64,000 bases of DNA from Apiospora phragmitis (lineage: Eukaryota; Ascomycota; Sordariomycetes; Amphisphaeriales; Apiosporaceae). How positions within the stretch are numbered: position 1 is the stretch's first letter; each line of letters starts with the position of its first letter. The stretch covers positions 124,001 to 188,000 of the forward strand of contig JAQQWL010000009.1 of the NCBI GenBank assembly GCA_038363925.1, given 5' to 3'. This document shows, piece by piece, positions 1-11,499 of the stretch. A model generated the notes under the pieces. That model was not told the DNA's origin, did no database searches, and saw only the letters and a list, made by a program, of their open reading frames with translations. A program made the translations under genes and the position numbers.

Positions 1-3000
1 TTACATATCTACTACTACCGGCAAAGCTCGGAGTCATGAACTTCCCTTATCAGCAGCATTGATCACAGTCCATGGAGATTGTCTCCGAAAAAAACGTCAA
101 ATGTATTTGCCGTAATATTGACCGGGAGCGATGGTCTAGTTTCTAGAGTCTTTCCCAATGCAGCGTGTCCCGCGTTACCCAAGACTTGGTTCAGTGTTGC
201 TAGTCTCCAAGCCACCAAACGCCAAGTCTAGCCTCATGGCGCCAATGGTCCATTCAATAGCATTTGACAGTCTATCCGTTGCCAGGATGCGAAGATGCGC
301 TCCTTATGTCATCACAGCGAAGAACGCGTATGACATAACCTAGCTGTTCGCATGGATTGTCGATTATGAGCAAAGATGAACCAGTGTCCACTGCCAGTAT
401 GTACGACTGTGCTTCAAATATGGCACTGCATGAACTCTCGCCCACCGAAGTCCTGGGTGGAATTAGCCCCGCGGGTTGTTGTCTGGACTCTCTGGACGGC
501 TCTGCACTCTCTGACAATATTCCGAGTTACCTCGGTTTCAAAAAGTACCACGCAGAATCTGGATCTGTCGCTTGGCAGGGCACCCGAATGGAACCAGGTG
601 ATGACGAGTTGCCAATCACGCAGCCCCGTGGAGATAGATGTTTACAAGTACGACTCTACCGGTACAACCTCCAGTCCAAGTACCACGCTGGGCAATCTGG
701 GCTGGGTAGGACATGACTGGGATCAATCCCCCGACTCGAGACTTGGCAGCGACCAGACGGCCCAGCCTGTCGGAACGCATGTAAATCCCAACCCGCAGAT
801 AGTCTGGTCGCTGGTGCCGCGTTTTGTTCCCTTTGCGGGTAGCAATAGCCAAAGTCAAAGTCAAAAACATCAGAACAGACCGAAGTATATCGTACTCGCG
901 AGCCCGCTTGGGTTTCGGGCTACTGCTTCAGACCTGAGGGTTATTTAGCATGGCCTGGCCCGCCTCCCCGAGAAGGGACGAGAAGAGCAGGAAAAAACGT
1001 TAAAAAGTTAAATAAACATCGTCTAGCTATGCAACGAGGGGTGCTGGGGAGATTAAGCCCCGTAGTCGGTGAGTCAGTGGCATGCATAGGGTTGGCTTGA
1101 TGTTCTTCATCGGTCACGTTGAGACACGGCGATTCGTGGGGCCCCGATCCAAGGGCCACTCTGCAAGGCAGCATGGAGGGTCATTGAGATGAGCAGGCCA
1201 GCTCTGACGATGTCACAATAGCCGATACGCGACAGAAAAGAGGAAGGGGGGAGAGCACAGAAGCAGCATCTAAACTCTATTTTGCATGCCATCGTGTGCG
1301 AGCTAGACCGAAGAGGGTGCCCCCCTCGCCTCAAACCTAGGCAGGCACTTGACAAGGGCGCCGAAACAGGTCGACCCAAACTCTCAACTACCGTCGGTCG
1401 AGAGAACTGAGACGATAGTGAAGAGGGGGCTGGTCTGTTTGAGCGATAGGAGAAAAGCATCGTCTCCATTGGAATCGACAGAGGCAGCATATTACGAACG
1501 CATACGACCTTTGGCAGCAAGGAATTATGCCCGTCACGAGTCGTGCCCCTGTACTATGTAGGCGCTGGTATTGGGACTGACCCATTTGCCAGTATTGACG
1601 ATGACTGATAGGGCCAACGAATTGAGGAAGGTTGAAATAGGGAGATGACGCTTGAATTTAAAGTTGAGTGTTTTTAGAGGACGCAGGGCTTGGCAGATGC
1701 AGAAGTCGAGTCTAGAGTTCCAGGCCCTGCTCAAAAAAGAAACTGTGCTTGGGGGGCGTGGGTGGGTGCTACTACTGACTGGTGGTAACCAACGAGATGG
1801 CCGAGCGACAGCCGATAAATGGGGATGAGGAGGACCCCTTCTTTTCTAGGCTGTTAATTTTTATTTTTTTTGCAGCGCCACGCGCGTGCATGCATGGGGG
1901 AGAGTCGGGTGTCGGGACTGGGACTGGCCCTACAGCCTACATACAGTGCTGCCGTGACGACGATTCCAACGGGAGTTCCTGATCTCCAGCAGCCCATCCC
2001 GACAACTCACTCACATATATCCTCGCCGATCCATGTACATGTACAGTACCTAACCCACTAGCAGACCGCAACCTACATACATGCATTCCAGGCAGCTGGA
2101 GTATGGCCACGTTGCTGTTGGAACAGATGCAATGCTTGTAGTAATTGGCAGTATGTAATTCATACGATTGGACCCTTATTCAATCTTTACACTTTTTTTT
2201 TATCGCGCAGGGACTACAGTATGTACTTGATGCATGGGCATTTCTATCTGCCGCCGTTCTAGCTCGCTCCATGACATGGCAGCCAGGCCAATGTTCAGAT
2301 GACTTACTTGGCTGCGGGATGGTTCGAACTTGGACACACGGCAGTCCATCAAAACAGCTTGGCACACATGTATTGACCTCCAAGACCTCTTACTCACGAA
2401 CTGGTAAGTGGCTTCAATTAATCAATTGATTGTCAACGTACGCAGTATGTAGAGGGGAAACGTGGGAAGAGGTAGGTTTTATTGCGCTCTTGTTTTGGCC
2501 TACGACTACCTACTCCGGGTAAATCGAATCACCCCATTTCTGCATCTCGAACGAAAGGTGACGAATGCATCCCGGGGCCTCTTTCTCGACGTACACACTA
2601 CAGGCCCAACACCGAATCTGCGGTGCGGTCAGGGTCCAGGGATGCAAGGGTCTTCCTGCGTACTTTCTGGGCAGGCTGACTCGCGCTCGTCAAACTTGAT
2701 GGCAGCACTCGGTGCACTCGCGGGCCCATCACCACCCACCGGCACGCCCATTGGCACGTTGAATACCAGTCCAGTCCCTACCCAGTCCCTCCGGACCCCC
2801 TACGTCGCTCTGCATCTGGCTCCCCGTTCGGGCTTAATCGTCTCCGCTCTCATCTCTCATCTCTCTCCTCCTCATAACAGAGACCCTCTTCTGCCCATCA
2901 AGCTCCTGAGGGAGCGTGGTATTTGTCTCGTCGCTCTGCCCGTCCTGGCCTGCCCTGCCTCTTTTATCTTGAGTCGGGCTCCCGCTCTTTTCCATTCTTG

Positions 3001-3026
3001 ACAGAGGTCCTATGTATGCCGCCAAA
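1..3026. other. Intergenic region upstream of the Zn2Cys6 gene, no gene recognised
   Basis: I see no convincing gene in about 3 kb. Open frames at 376-948, 357-716 and 2462-3001 have no recognisable domain, no plausible intron structure and erratic composition, so I do not call them. CT-rich and homopolymeric tracts increase towards the right end, as is usual for the upstream region of a large fungal regulatory gene. The 3' end of a gene lying to the left of the window cannot be excluded in the first few hundred bases. Confidence 0.5.
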
Positions 3027-3040
3027 CCCCCCCCCCCCCC
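3027..3040. repeat. Poly-C run (14 nt)
   Basis: An uninterrupted run of 14 C lies about 0.5 kb upstream of the regulator start codon. Its length is likely to be unstable or miscalled. Confidence 0.9.
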
Positions 3041-3565
3041 GAGCTTGTCCACCACTTTTTTCTCTTCTCTCATAGTAATTGTACTTTCTGGTCTTATATA
3101 CACTATATTGGTTTTATAGACTGGTGGTGTTCTATCGAATAGTAGTGGTTATAGCAGCAGCGGATATACCTCCGTCGGTAGTTCCCTTGGCCGACTACCA
3201 GACCCAACCAACCAACGGCAAAACCCGCCGCAAATCAGAATCTCCAGCTGCACTCTCTCTCTCTGACCCTGCCTGCGCAGCTCTCCCCCAACTTCCAGCA
3301 ATCCTTCGAGGACGCCTGTCGGTCTGCATTCTTCTCGAACATAAGCCGCCCAGCTTCTACTGCCGGCAAGCTCCATTGTCGTGCCGCATTTCCATTTTTT
3401 GTGCTCGATTTTCGGTTCTTTCGGCAATTGACCACTTCGCATCGACGGTCGCGCGTCGCGTCATCGCCCCCAAGAAAACGCCCGACCTATTTATATTAGC
3501 TTGCGCTACTCACAAGGTGCTTTTTCTATCTCTCGAACCGCCCAAGGCTTGGAATTGCCGACAAT
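3041..3565 (+). promoter_or_regulatory. Probable promoter and 5' leader of the Zn2Cys6 gene
   Basis: The 525 bases before the ATG at 3566 are rich in CT tracts (for example 3255-3265) and contain no domain-bearing frame. Pyrimidine-rich leaders are common before fungal transcription start sites. Several short upstream ATGs precede the main start, so upstream-ORF control is possible. No specific operator is recognised. Confidence 0.35.
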
Positions 3566-6500
3566 ATGGCCCCAGGCCGTCCGCCGAAGCGGCCTGGCGA
3601 TGCCGAATACGAGACACCCGATAGCCACTACAAATGCAAGCTGCCGAAACTGGACCGCATGGGATCAGGAGGAAGCAGCGGCGGTGGTGGTGGTAATGGT
3701 GGAGGCGCCCCGAACGACTTTTCGAGCGTGGTCAAGAGCAAACTGCAGTCGTACACGAGGACCGGCCAGGCCTGCGACCGGTGCAAGGTGCGCAAGATCC
3801 GATGCGACGCCCTGCCCGAGGGCTGCTCGCACTGCATCAACCAGAACCTCGAGTGCTACGTGACGGATCGCGTGACAGGCCGGACGGAGCGCCGGGGGTA
3901 CATGCAGGAGCTGGAGCGCGAGAAGCAGGACATGATGAACCACATCCGGGAGCTGGAGCAGCTGCTGGGCGCCAACGGCATCGAGGTCAAGACCTTCCAG
4001 GGCCGCGCCTCGGCCGTCGAGCCCAGCCATTCGCCCACGGGCAACTATGACGCGATGGGAAACATGGCGTCGTCGTGCCGGTCATCGGGGTCCATGCCGA
4101 GCGCCGGCGGCGCGAAGGAAAACTGGCAGCAAATGTCAAACTCTGTCTGGGTCAAGGCTAACGGCCAGACGCGCGCCCCGACGAAAACTCAATTCACCAC
4201 GGGCGTCTCGAGGTCCATGCTCGAGGCCCGCCCCGGCCGACTTCCACATCGGCGTCACCACCGACAAGGCCGTCTCGAGCTCCATCAAGGGCACCACCCT
4301 CACCATCCTCGGCAGCACCATCGACGTCTGCTCCTTCGACGCCGAGGACATGGACGAGCCGGCCCCCGGCACCCAGCCGCGGTCGGCCCTGTACAACAAG
4401 TCGGTGCAGGCGCTGATGATGTCGGCCTGCAATGTGAACCAGCCTCTCCATGTGGATTACCCGCCCCGGGTAGATGCCTTCACCTATGCCGAATGGTATT
4501 TCCTCATCATTTACCCCTTTCTGCCGGTCCTGCATCGGCCAACCTTTATGGATCTGGTAAGACTAGAACTGACTGCCCTTCTCAATTGCTGCTGCATGCT
4601 AATCTCTTGACCAGCTCACTCGGTTATATGATGACCCCGGCTTCAAACCCACCCTTGCCGAGACCGTCATGATTCACATGCTCTTCGCCTGTATATATTT
4701 ACAAATCGGACTGCGGAATCGGGAGAATCCCGAACAAAAGCACAGGCTCAACGAGCTTTCTAATAAGCACTACCATTTCGCGCTCAGCAAGTTTGTCGAT
4801 CTGACCACCACGCGGACGTTTGCGGATCTCCAAGCGCTGGTCATGATTGCGGTGCATACGCGGAGTTTTCCCAAGCCCGACTCAAGCAGCATGATGACGC
4901 ACTACAGTATAGGTCTGGCCACAGAGCTTGGTCTGCATCGGTCTCCCAGGAAGTCCGGCGAAGGCCCGACTTGGAATCCGAAATGCGGAGCCGAATTTGG
5001 TGGACTATCGTATCCATGGCCGTGACGTTGAACGGTCGCATGGGGCGGCCCATGGGCATCCGTCTCGAGGAGTTCGACGTACCTTTCCCGGAAATGATCC
5101 CCGACGAGATGCTGACTCCTGACGGCGTCGACACATCCCGCGGTGGCAAATGCCTGTACGAGATCGGAGTAGCGGGCTTCAAGATGTCTGCCCTCTTCTT
5201 GGAGATGTACTCGACCATCTACTGTTCGCGCAGAGACCCCGAGAGCTACCTGCGGATCGTCGAAGAACTCGAAGCCCGGTTGCAGGCCTGGCGCGATGAG
5301 ATCCCCCAAGGTCTCCGGTACGTCGAGGGCGGAGACGGCCAGATGCAGGCTCTGTACGTGCAGTACATCGACTGCGAGTTCCGGCTCTTGGTCCGGCACC
5401 CGTCGGTCGCCATGACGCAGGATCCGAAAGTGCTGGCCGAGAATACCCGGTTATGTGAGCAGGCGGCCAAGGATATGCTGCAATGCGTCTACAAGCTGTA
5501 CAAGATCAAGTCCATCGACACGACTTACTACATGCAATCTGTCTACATCGCGGCCGCCTTCTCGTCTATGGCGGCGGTGTGGGAACGAAGGCATGAGGTC
5601 ACGTCCGCGGAGGTGGAGAGTCTGAGGCATGACATGGGCATGTGGCTGGATATCCTGGCCGAGACGAGTAAAATCATCGGTAAGTTCACATTGTCCTCCA
5701 TTTTTGCCGAAAAAATGACCACTAACAGGCCGCTAGGCTCCGGTAACGCATTCCACGACGCAGTCCGATCCATCGTGGATAGGACAATCTCCTGGATTGA
5801 ACGTGACAGGCAACGGAAAACAGCTGGAGGTATCATAATACCTGTCAGTCAGGAGATGCTCAAGCAATCGCCACAGACGCCGACATATACTAGTCTACCC
5901 AGTGCACCCGGCAATACCTCGTCCAATCACAACGGTACTGAGCACTCCAACAGCTCCGGGACGCCAACGACAGGAATGCCGACTTCGCGCAGCAGCTACT
6001 TTGGTGAGACGACCACAGACCAGAACTCGTACCCGCCCATCCCCTATGGTGACTCGTCCGGACATGGGCCGAACAGCATGCAATACGATGGAAACCACCA
6101 GTTCATGTACGCCCAGGCCCCCGATCAAGTGACAGCGGCCCACGTGCAAGCACAGAACCAGGCACAGGTCCAAGGCCAGGCGCAACAGAACGCGCAAGCC
6201 CCGTCGCAAGCGCAGACGCCAGTCGCGGACCACGGCCACAACCCGCTCACGGCCTTCGCGGCACAGGCGACGCAGCCCGACATGCTCTGGCGGCAGCAGG
6301 CGCAGGCGCAGGCGGCGGTGACGGGCGGCAGCAATACGTGGCAGGACTGGACGGCGGCCATCGTCGACAACCAGGACCGGTACAGCGCCAACGCGCTCAT
6401 GTCGCTGGGCCACGGCGCGCGGTCCGGCAGTATGAATGTCAACGACGGCAGCAGCCAGCCCGATCTGGGGATTGGGGTAGGGATGAATGGGGCGCCGGGG

Positions 6501-6572
6501 GTGCCGGCTACGGCGACGATGCAGTGGCCTTTGCTGTTGTTTCATGATGGTACTAATGTTGGGGGTGCTTGA
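3566..6572 (+). CDS. Zn2Cys6 fungal-specific transcription factor, two apparent frameshifts
   Basis: A nuclear regulator of about 960 residues. The ATG at 3566 opens a Zn(II)2Cys6 cluster with cysteines at residues 70, 73, 80, 87, 90 and 97 (CX2CX6CX6CX2CX6C), followed by a heptad-like coiled coil at about 109-138. The middle homology region follows (YPPRVDAFTYAEWYFLIIY, GLATELGLHRS, EMRSRIWW), then a Gln/Ala-rich tail, a plausible activation segment. Two introns are seen: 4557-4614 (gtaaga, branch gctaatc) and 5680-5736 (gtaagt, branch actaac). The second is 57 nt without a stop, so retention would add 19 residues. Two more frame changes cannot be introns: near 4231-4235 a C4 run needs one C fewer, and near 4974-4978 a C3 run needs one more. 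The regulon is not known to me. The frameshifts are either assembly errors or a true double lesion. Confidence 0.8.
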
Positions 6573-7769
6573 GTTGATTGATGATTAGGGACATTTTGGT
6601 CTCGGAAAGTTAATGTTAATCGCCAACCCCTATCTCTGCTGCTCTGCCGACTCCCAATTGGGAAATTGCCCATGGTCAGAAATGGAGTCGGAGAGCAAAG
6701 GTTCAGACAAGAACCCCTGCCAAGCCTATGTATCGTTTGTGTCGCTCTTGTTTGAGGAACCCTAATTGTCGAGGTCATTTTGAAAGAAAGCCCTTGCTAC
6801 ACAACAACTTTTGCTTTGGTAGGGTGGCTTTCGGGTTACCTAATCGGATCGGAAACTACCTGTCCAAAGAGAGACGAGAGCGTCCTGTGTCACGATGAAG
6901 TGCGTGAGCTATTTCTGGCCTGCCACCAGGTGCGAACCTTGCAGATGCCACCAAGCTTCCATCATCGGTCGGTGATTGCATTTGTGCCACAATTTACCAT
7001 TGCGAAGCGAGTCACGAAGCCACGTCGCCGATTCCATATCACAAAAGAATAATGAAGAGGGACATGACAGGCCATGGCGAAGCCCGAGATGGCACAAAAG
7101 GAATGACAGATAGCTGGAGCTACGGCGCTTGCTTAGGTATGTGCCCATGTATCTTGCCGTTGAGTCGGACGCGACGCCTTGTGTGATGATAATCATATAC
7201 ATCGTGAACGTGGTTCTATAGTGTGCAAGGAAGGACAAGAAGGCATGGGATCACGGAGTGACCGCAGAACGAACGGTAGTCCAGCCCTATCGCCTACCTA
7301 CGCTCCAATCCAAATGGAAGAATAATCCAATTCAATCCTCGACCTGTCGTCGGCCATTTCTGTGACCGTATAACGTTTGGCTGTTTGCCTTTTGACGTCC
7401 CCTTTTGCTTGCTTGTATCTGTATTTGGTGCCGGTGACTCGATTGCGCAATTCGTGGACGGTGGAACTTGGACGACCAAACATGACCTCGCGGAAAAATG
7501 GAAGCTTGTGTCATTCCATCCATGACTTTGCGTATTTAAACAACCTTGAGTCCCGGTCTCATCCTCTCTCTCAGATCAGTCTGGTGTATAACAACTACAT
7601 CACTCACCATCATCACTTGGCTGTCTTCAACTTGCTACATCCTTGCAGGCACCGTTCTTCCACGTACTTTCCGCTGTACCAAAAGGCTCTCTCTTGCCAC
7701 TTTCCCTCTCCTTCAGAACTTACACTTTCAACTTTACCCAAAGCCCGTCATCAAATACCAACCTCCACC
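6573..7769. other. Intergenic region: regulator 3' flank and promoter of the secreted-protein gene
   Basis: There is no supported gene in these 1.2 kb. The right-hand 200 bases carry CT-rich and CATC-rich sequence ending in the context caccATG at 7770, consistent with the leader of the downstream secreted-protein gene. Open frames here lack start context and domains. Confidence 0.45.
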
Positions 7770-8642
7770 ATGAAGCTGTCAGCCGTTCTCTCCCTCCTCC
7801 TCGTCGCAGCCCCCGCGACCTTGCTGGCATCGCCCACGCACCAGCAGCAGCAGGGCAAGCATGTCCAGCAGTCTCAGGGCAAGCATGTCCAGCAGTCTCA
7901 GGGCCAAGCTGTTGCGGGACAGAAGCAGCAGCAGCAGTCCCAGCAGCAGTCCCAGCAGAAGCAGCAGAAGCAGAAGCTGCTGACGATTCTTGGCATGAGC
8001 CGAGTCATCAAGAACAACGACAACAAGTCCAAGGCCAAGGCCAAGAAGGTCACGAAGCGGCACCACTTGAACCTCGGGGCCTACTTCGCGCACAAGAAGC
8101 ATCCGGATTGCGCGGAGCAGGAGACGAAGTGCAAGAACTGCGGCGAGTAGGTTTACCATTTCATTCTCCCCCTCTCTTCACCCTTCCCCCTTTCTCCCCC
8201 TTTTCTCCCCCTGTCCCTTCCTTCTTCTTCTTACCATGTGTACATCACCATCACCATACTGCCAGGTTGGATGCCTGAAGCCAGCTCCTCCCTCCCCCGC
8301 ACCCTTTCTTCTAATACTCGGGGGGGTATGACGACCCACGAGACCCATTAACTGACATGGCTTGCTATTTCCCGCAGCGACATCAACTGCAGCGAGGACC
8401 CCAACTGCGAGTGGTGCTGGGAGTGCGTCTGGACCTCGTCGCCGGATGCCTCGTACTGCAACTCGACCATGCCGCGGATGTAAGCTCATGGCGCTTCGTT
8501 GATCGACCATTCAGGGCTGCTTTTGAGCCTGCTGTCGACAACATCATCTTGCTCCGGTCATCTCGTCATGGCAGATTGTCTCATGGGTTTGGTCAGGTGT
8601 AGAGGAGACTGCGTTGGTGAGAGGAGTGAGTGTGTGGTATAG
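7770..8642 (+). CDS. Small secreted Gln-rich, Cys-rich protein (three exons)
   Basis: Proposed model: join 7770-8146, 8378-8479, 8597-8642, 174 aa. The start ATG opens a clear signal peptide (MKLSAVLSLLLVAAPATLLA). The mature part begins with a Gln-rich stretch containing two exact 24-bp units that encode KHVQQSQG-type repeats, then a Lys-rich basic segment, then a Cys-rich end. An in-frame TAG at 8148 lies inside a good donor (gtaggt, from 8147). Splicing to the acceptor ccgcag (8377) keeps the frame and adds a block with CSEDPNCEWCWEC spacing. A second donor gtaagc (8480) and acceptor gtcag (8596) add CRGDCVGERSEC. Both introns are phase 2. Cysteines continuing across all three exons are the main support; exon 3 is less certain. 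The protein is probably extracellular. Function unknown; effector-like by architecture only. Confidence 0.6.
7851..7904 (+). repeat. 24-bp in-frame tandem repeat (2.25 copies)
   Basis: Two identical 24-bp units at 7851-7874 and 7875-7898, followed by the first 6 bases of a third, all in frame inside the secreted-protein gene. Copy-number change would lengthen the protein by 8 residues per unit. Confidence 0.85.
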
Positions 8643-10325
8643 TATGGAAGATTTGTTGGTTAGGCCGAGGTCTCAGACTGCAGGTTGGCGGAATGTACTG
8701 GAGGTTTCTCTTGATTTCTATTCCGAGTGTTCCAATCTTGTCGATTCCTGTGCCAATTGGTTCTCATCGGGGAAGCTTGGTTCACGCTCCTCGTTCAATA
8801 TCCGGGTCACCATCTAGAGGCCAGTACATTAGGCCGACCAGCCGGTGTAGGAGGATAGATAGTTTGAGCCGTATTTGACTTATATGGAAGATGAGCTTGA
8901 AGAGTTTCCTAGGCTGTTATAGACCGTTATGTTTGTAGTGCCAGTTGTGTTCTAGTTTCTCAATGCTTAGCGACGAGTAGATCGTTTTCCTTGTTGCGAT
9001 CCGACTTGGCAAACTGAACTGCTTTGGGGTCCATCTCGAATCTGGCGGTGGTGACTGAAGCAGGGCGATATTATCTGATATAGGTGGAGGAGGTTCACTT
9101 CGCCGACGCAGACCTCCTCCTTATCTCTGTGTCCGTGGTTAATTTTGCCTCTATCGCCTCAGTCGCATCTTTCATCTCTTCGGGTTTTCGAACCAGCTCG
9201 AATTCTACTCTTCCACTGCTTAATTACTTCTTAACTCAATGAAGGGGCGCAAGATGGGTGAGAGGATGTTTGGCTGGATCATTGCAACTATCCCGGGGTT
9301 TCCCTGGTATCCTTTTAATTGCTAAAGCGCTGCTGTTTGGGGTTTTGGGAGGGGGGGGGGGGGTGCTTTTTAGGCCCTGGGCTTTTGCTAGTATGCACCA
9401 ATCCAAACACTATCTACACGTTTCGCGCTGGGGGTGGCAGTCAGAGCGTTCTGTAACATCATGTATAGCAAGGACCTGTCGCCAGCTGTCCCGTGAACGC
9501 CAGCACCTCTTTCCTCGTCGTGTTAGTACGCTCTCCCTTTTCCTCGTCGCCGGCATGGACCGGCTATTTGCGCCTGCGACCGGCCTTAGCGGCCAAAGTT
9601 AAGTGACGTAAGCGTTTTTTAAACTCTCTGCAAACCTGTACTAGTAGTATAGATATAATTATAGCCCGGCACACAATACGTGGAACGTAAGCCGGTAAGT
9701 GCCACAACTTAATCCGTCTACGCTTTGCGGCATAATCTCGACGAATATCGGCTTTGCCCGAACAGAGCAGAGGTAGTAGGCAAGCGGATTATGCTGCAAG
9801 CTGCAAGGCTCTCGTAATTGCTGGGGCCTGTGACAGTCCATGTGTTTGTTCGGTGCGAGGACAACTGAACAGAGGCAGTCGTCTTGGTCAATAAGTAAGC
9901 AAGTATGCCTTAGCCACATATCTCGCCCCTCCTTTCGCGACTCCTATCCAATCAGTGCTGGCTCCTCCAGATAGATATCATGGCAGGTCGCTGTTTATAC
10001 CTACTGTACAGCTCAGCTTCAAGTGGGTAGGCAGGCTCGCCCAGACAGCATATGCAGGCTCGCACAGACAGATGCATATTATTGGCTCACCGCACGAATC
10101 CTAAGCCTTCGCGTGTACACAACTCGGGAGTGATGATAGTAAATGGACCGCTCTCAGTACCAGGAGAAAATCTGGTTACTTGATATAAGAAGAGTCCCTT
10201 TAACTACCATATAAGCCTTCCATTCTACAAATGGATATTTTCTCGTAAAGCTTGTTCAGAATCAAAAGCTTCACCTCAAGTTGCCTCCCACTTATCGCAT
10301 CCTAAAGTCTTCCTAGGTCCAAACC
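8643..10325. other. Intergenic region, no gene recognised
   Basis: This 1.7 kb contains no supported gene. It includes a run of 13 G at 9351-9363. The last 100 bases, which end in a CT-rich leader before the ATG at 10326, are the likely promoter of the membrane-protein gene. A frame at 9258-9602 spans the G run and is not credible. Confidence 0.5.
9351..9363. repeat. Poly-G run (13 nt)
   Basis: An uninterrupted run of 13 G, a likely site of length polymorphism or miscalling. Confidence 0.9.
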
Positions 10326-10598
10326 ATGCCCCTTTCAAGCGAAGTCCTCGTCGCCCTAGCTCTTGGTATTACATCGTTACTCGTTACGGCCGCTGCCCTG
10401 TGGATTGCGTACCTCACTTACAGCCACTCCCGCGAACATCAACCGACGAACCGCGTCCTATCCTGGCCTTCAGAATACCCATTTCTGTCGCCGGGCGGCA
10501 CCTGGGCTACTAGTAGCTTCTCGATTAATAACGACCTTATCCCCCGCAGGCCGCATTCTGGCGCCGAGTTAACGGATAAAGATTCGATATTAAGTTAG
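10326..10598 (+). CDS. Small single-pass membrane protein, IAYLTY family, copy 1
   Basis: A 90-residue frame with a short N-terminus (SSEVLVALALGI) leading into one hydrophobic segment at about residues 6-30 that ends IAYLTY, then a polar tail with a GTWATS block. Five other loci in the window share this plan. The charge pattern suggests N-terminus outside and a cytosolic tail (inference). The C-terminus looks shifted: in the +1 frame the same DNA gives a family-like end (PQAAF then RRVN and a stop), so a C5 run at about 10543-10547 appears one base short. The gene sits at the left edge of the RIP-mutated block, and its 3' flank is already AT-rich from about 10,650. No known function is recognised. 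Confidence 0.65.
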   Translation: MPLSSEVLVALALGITSLLVTAAALWIAYLTYSHSREHQPTNRVLSWPSEYPFLSPGGTWATSSFSINNDLIPRRPHSGAELTDKDSILS

Positions 10599-10778
10599 TG
10601 TTGCAAGTCAAGCGGGGGGTTTTACGGGTAAGTAATTATCTACCTATTTCCGGGGTACTATTAAACTAAATAATAAGTAGTGGCAAGCTTTAATAACTCT
10701 TTATCGATATATAAATACACGCGTTTATAGTTTACTTAATTAATAATATTATAGCTTAAATTTTATTAAAATTATTAA

Positions 10779-10905
10779 AAATTAAAGTAATTATATATAT
10801 AAAATATTAATTAATAATTAAATTAAACTATAAAAACGTATATATTAATATTTTTTTTATATTTTTAATATAGATATTTATTAAAAATATATAAAATATT
10901 TATAT
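10779..10905 (+). repeat. Direct repeat at the left edge of the AT block (partner 39,971-40,085)
   Basis: This stretch resembles 39,971-40,085 over more than 100 bases in the same orientation, sharing ttaaagtaatta and a distinctive series of TTAATTAA blocks in the same order. The two copies lie at the two ends of the AT block, so they could be the terminal repeats of an outermost element. The low complexity makes this tentative. Confidence 0.4.
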
Positions 10906-11084
10906 AATAATATCTTTTTTAATTATATATTAAATTAATTAAATACTTATATTATTAAATTAATTATATTATTAAATCGATTACTTTTATTAATATATAT
11001 TATTAAACTTTAATATATAAATATTTTTATAATTATAACATTAATTTAATTAAAAAAAATCTTATTATTTTAATAATTTAAGCG

Positions 11085-11230
11085 ATATAAAAAAGTTCGA
11101 ATTAAATTAATTAAAAAGCGGCTACTAAAGTGTATAATAACCCTCGAGCTATTTTAAGCGACCGACTTCGTAATATCGAACCTCGACGCGAAATTCGATA
11201 TTTATAATATAAATTAAATTTAATTCAAAA
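11085..11230. repeat. Inverted repeat arm (partner about 38,335-38,480)
   Basis: The segment containing cgacgcgaaattcgatat and gcgaccgacttcg matches the reverse complement of about 38,335-38,480 over roughly 140 bases with RIP-type differences. It is either two oppositely oriented copies of one element or the arms of a larger one split by the later insertions. Confidence 0.6.
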
Positions 11231-11499
11231 AGAAATGTTTTATAAATATATACTTAATTTAAATATTTAAAAGATACTTTTTAATATTAATATTATAAAA
11301 AATATAATTAATTTTTTTTTAAAATTACGCGGCGATAACCGCGTTTATAAGTATTAAATTAAACGTTTTATTAAAAATAACTTAAACTTTAAAATTTAAA
11401 TAAACCGTTAATATAATTATTAAAAAGCTTTTTATAAAGATTTAAATATTATTTATAATTAATTCGTATTAATTATAAATATTAGAACTAAATACGATA

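Noticed and set aside
376..948. 190-residue open frame
   Set aside because: No domain, no start context, and competing overlapping frames on both strands; composition does not look coding.
4140..4240. An intron explaining the first frame break (perfect gctaac branch and ccag acceptor at 4157-4168)
   Set aside because: No GT donor at a workable distance upstream, and the text on both sides (SNSVWVKANGQ, SRSMLEARP) reads as continuous protein.
3566..6572. Naming the Zn2Cys6 protein after XlnR, FacB, Rgt1 or another known regulator
   Set aside because: The cluster and linker text do not match what I remember of these proteins closely enough; only the domain class is supported.
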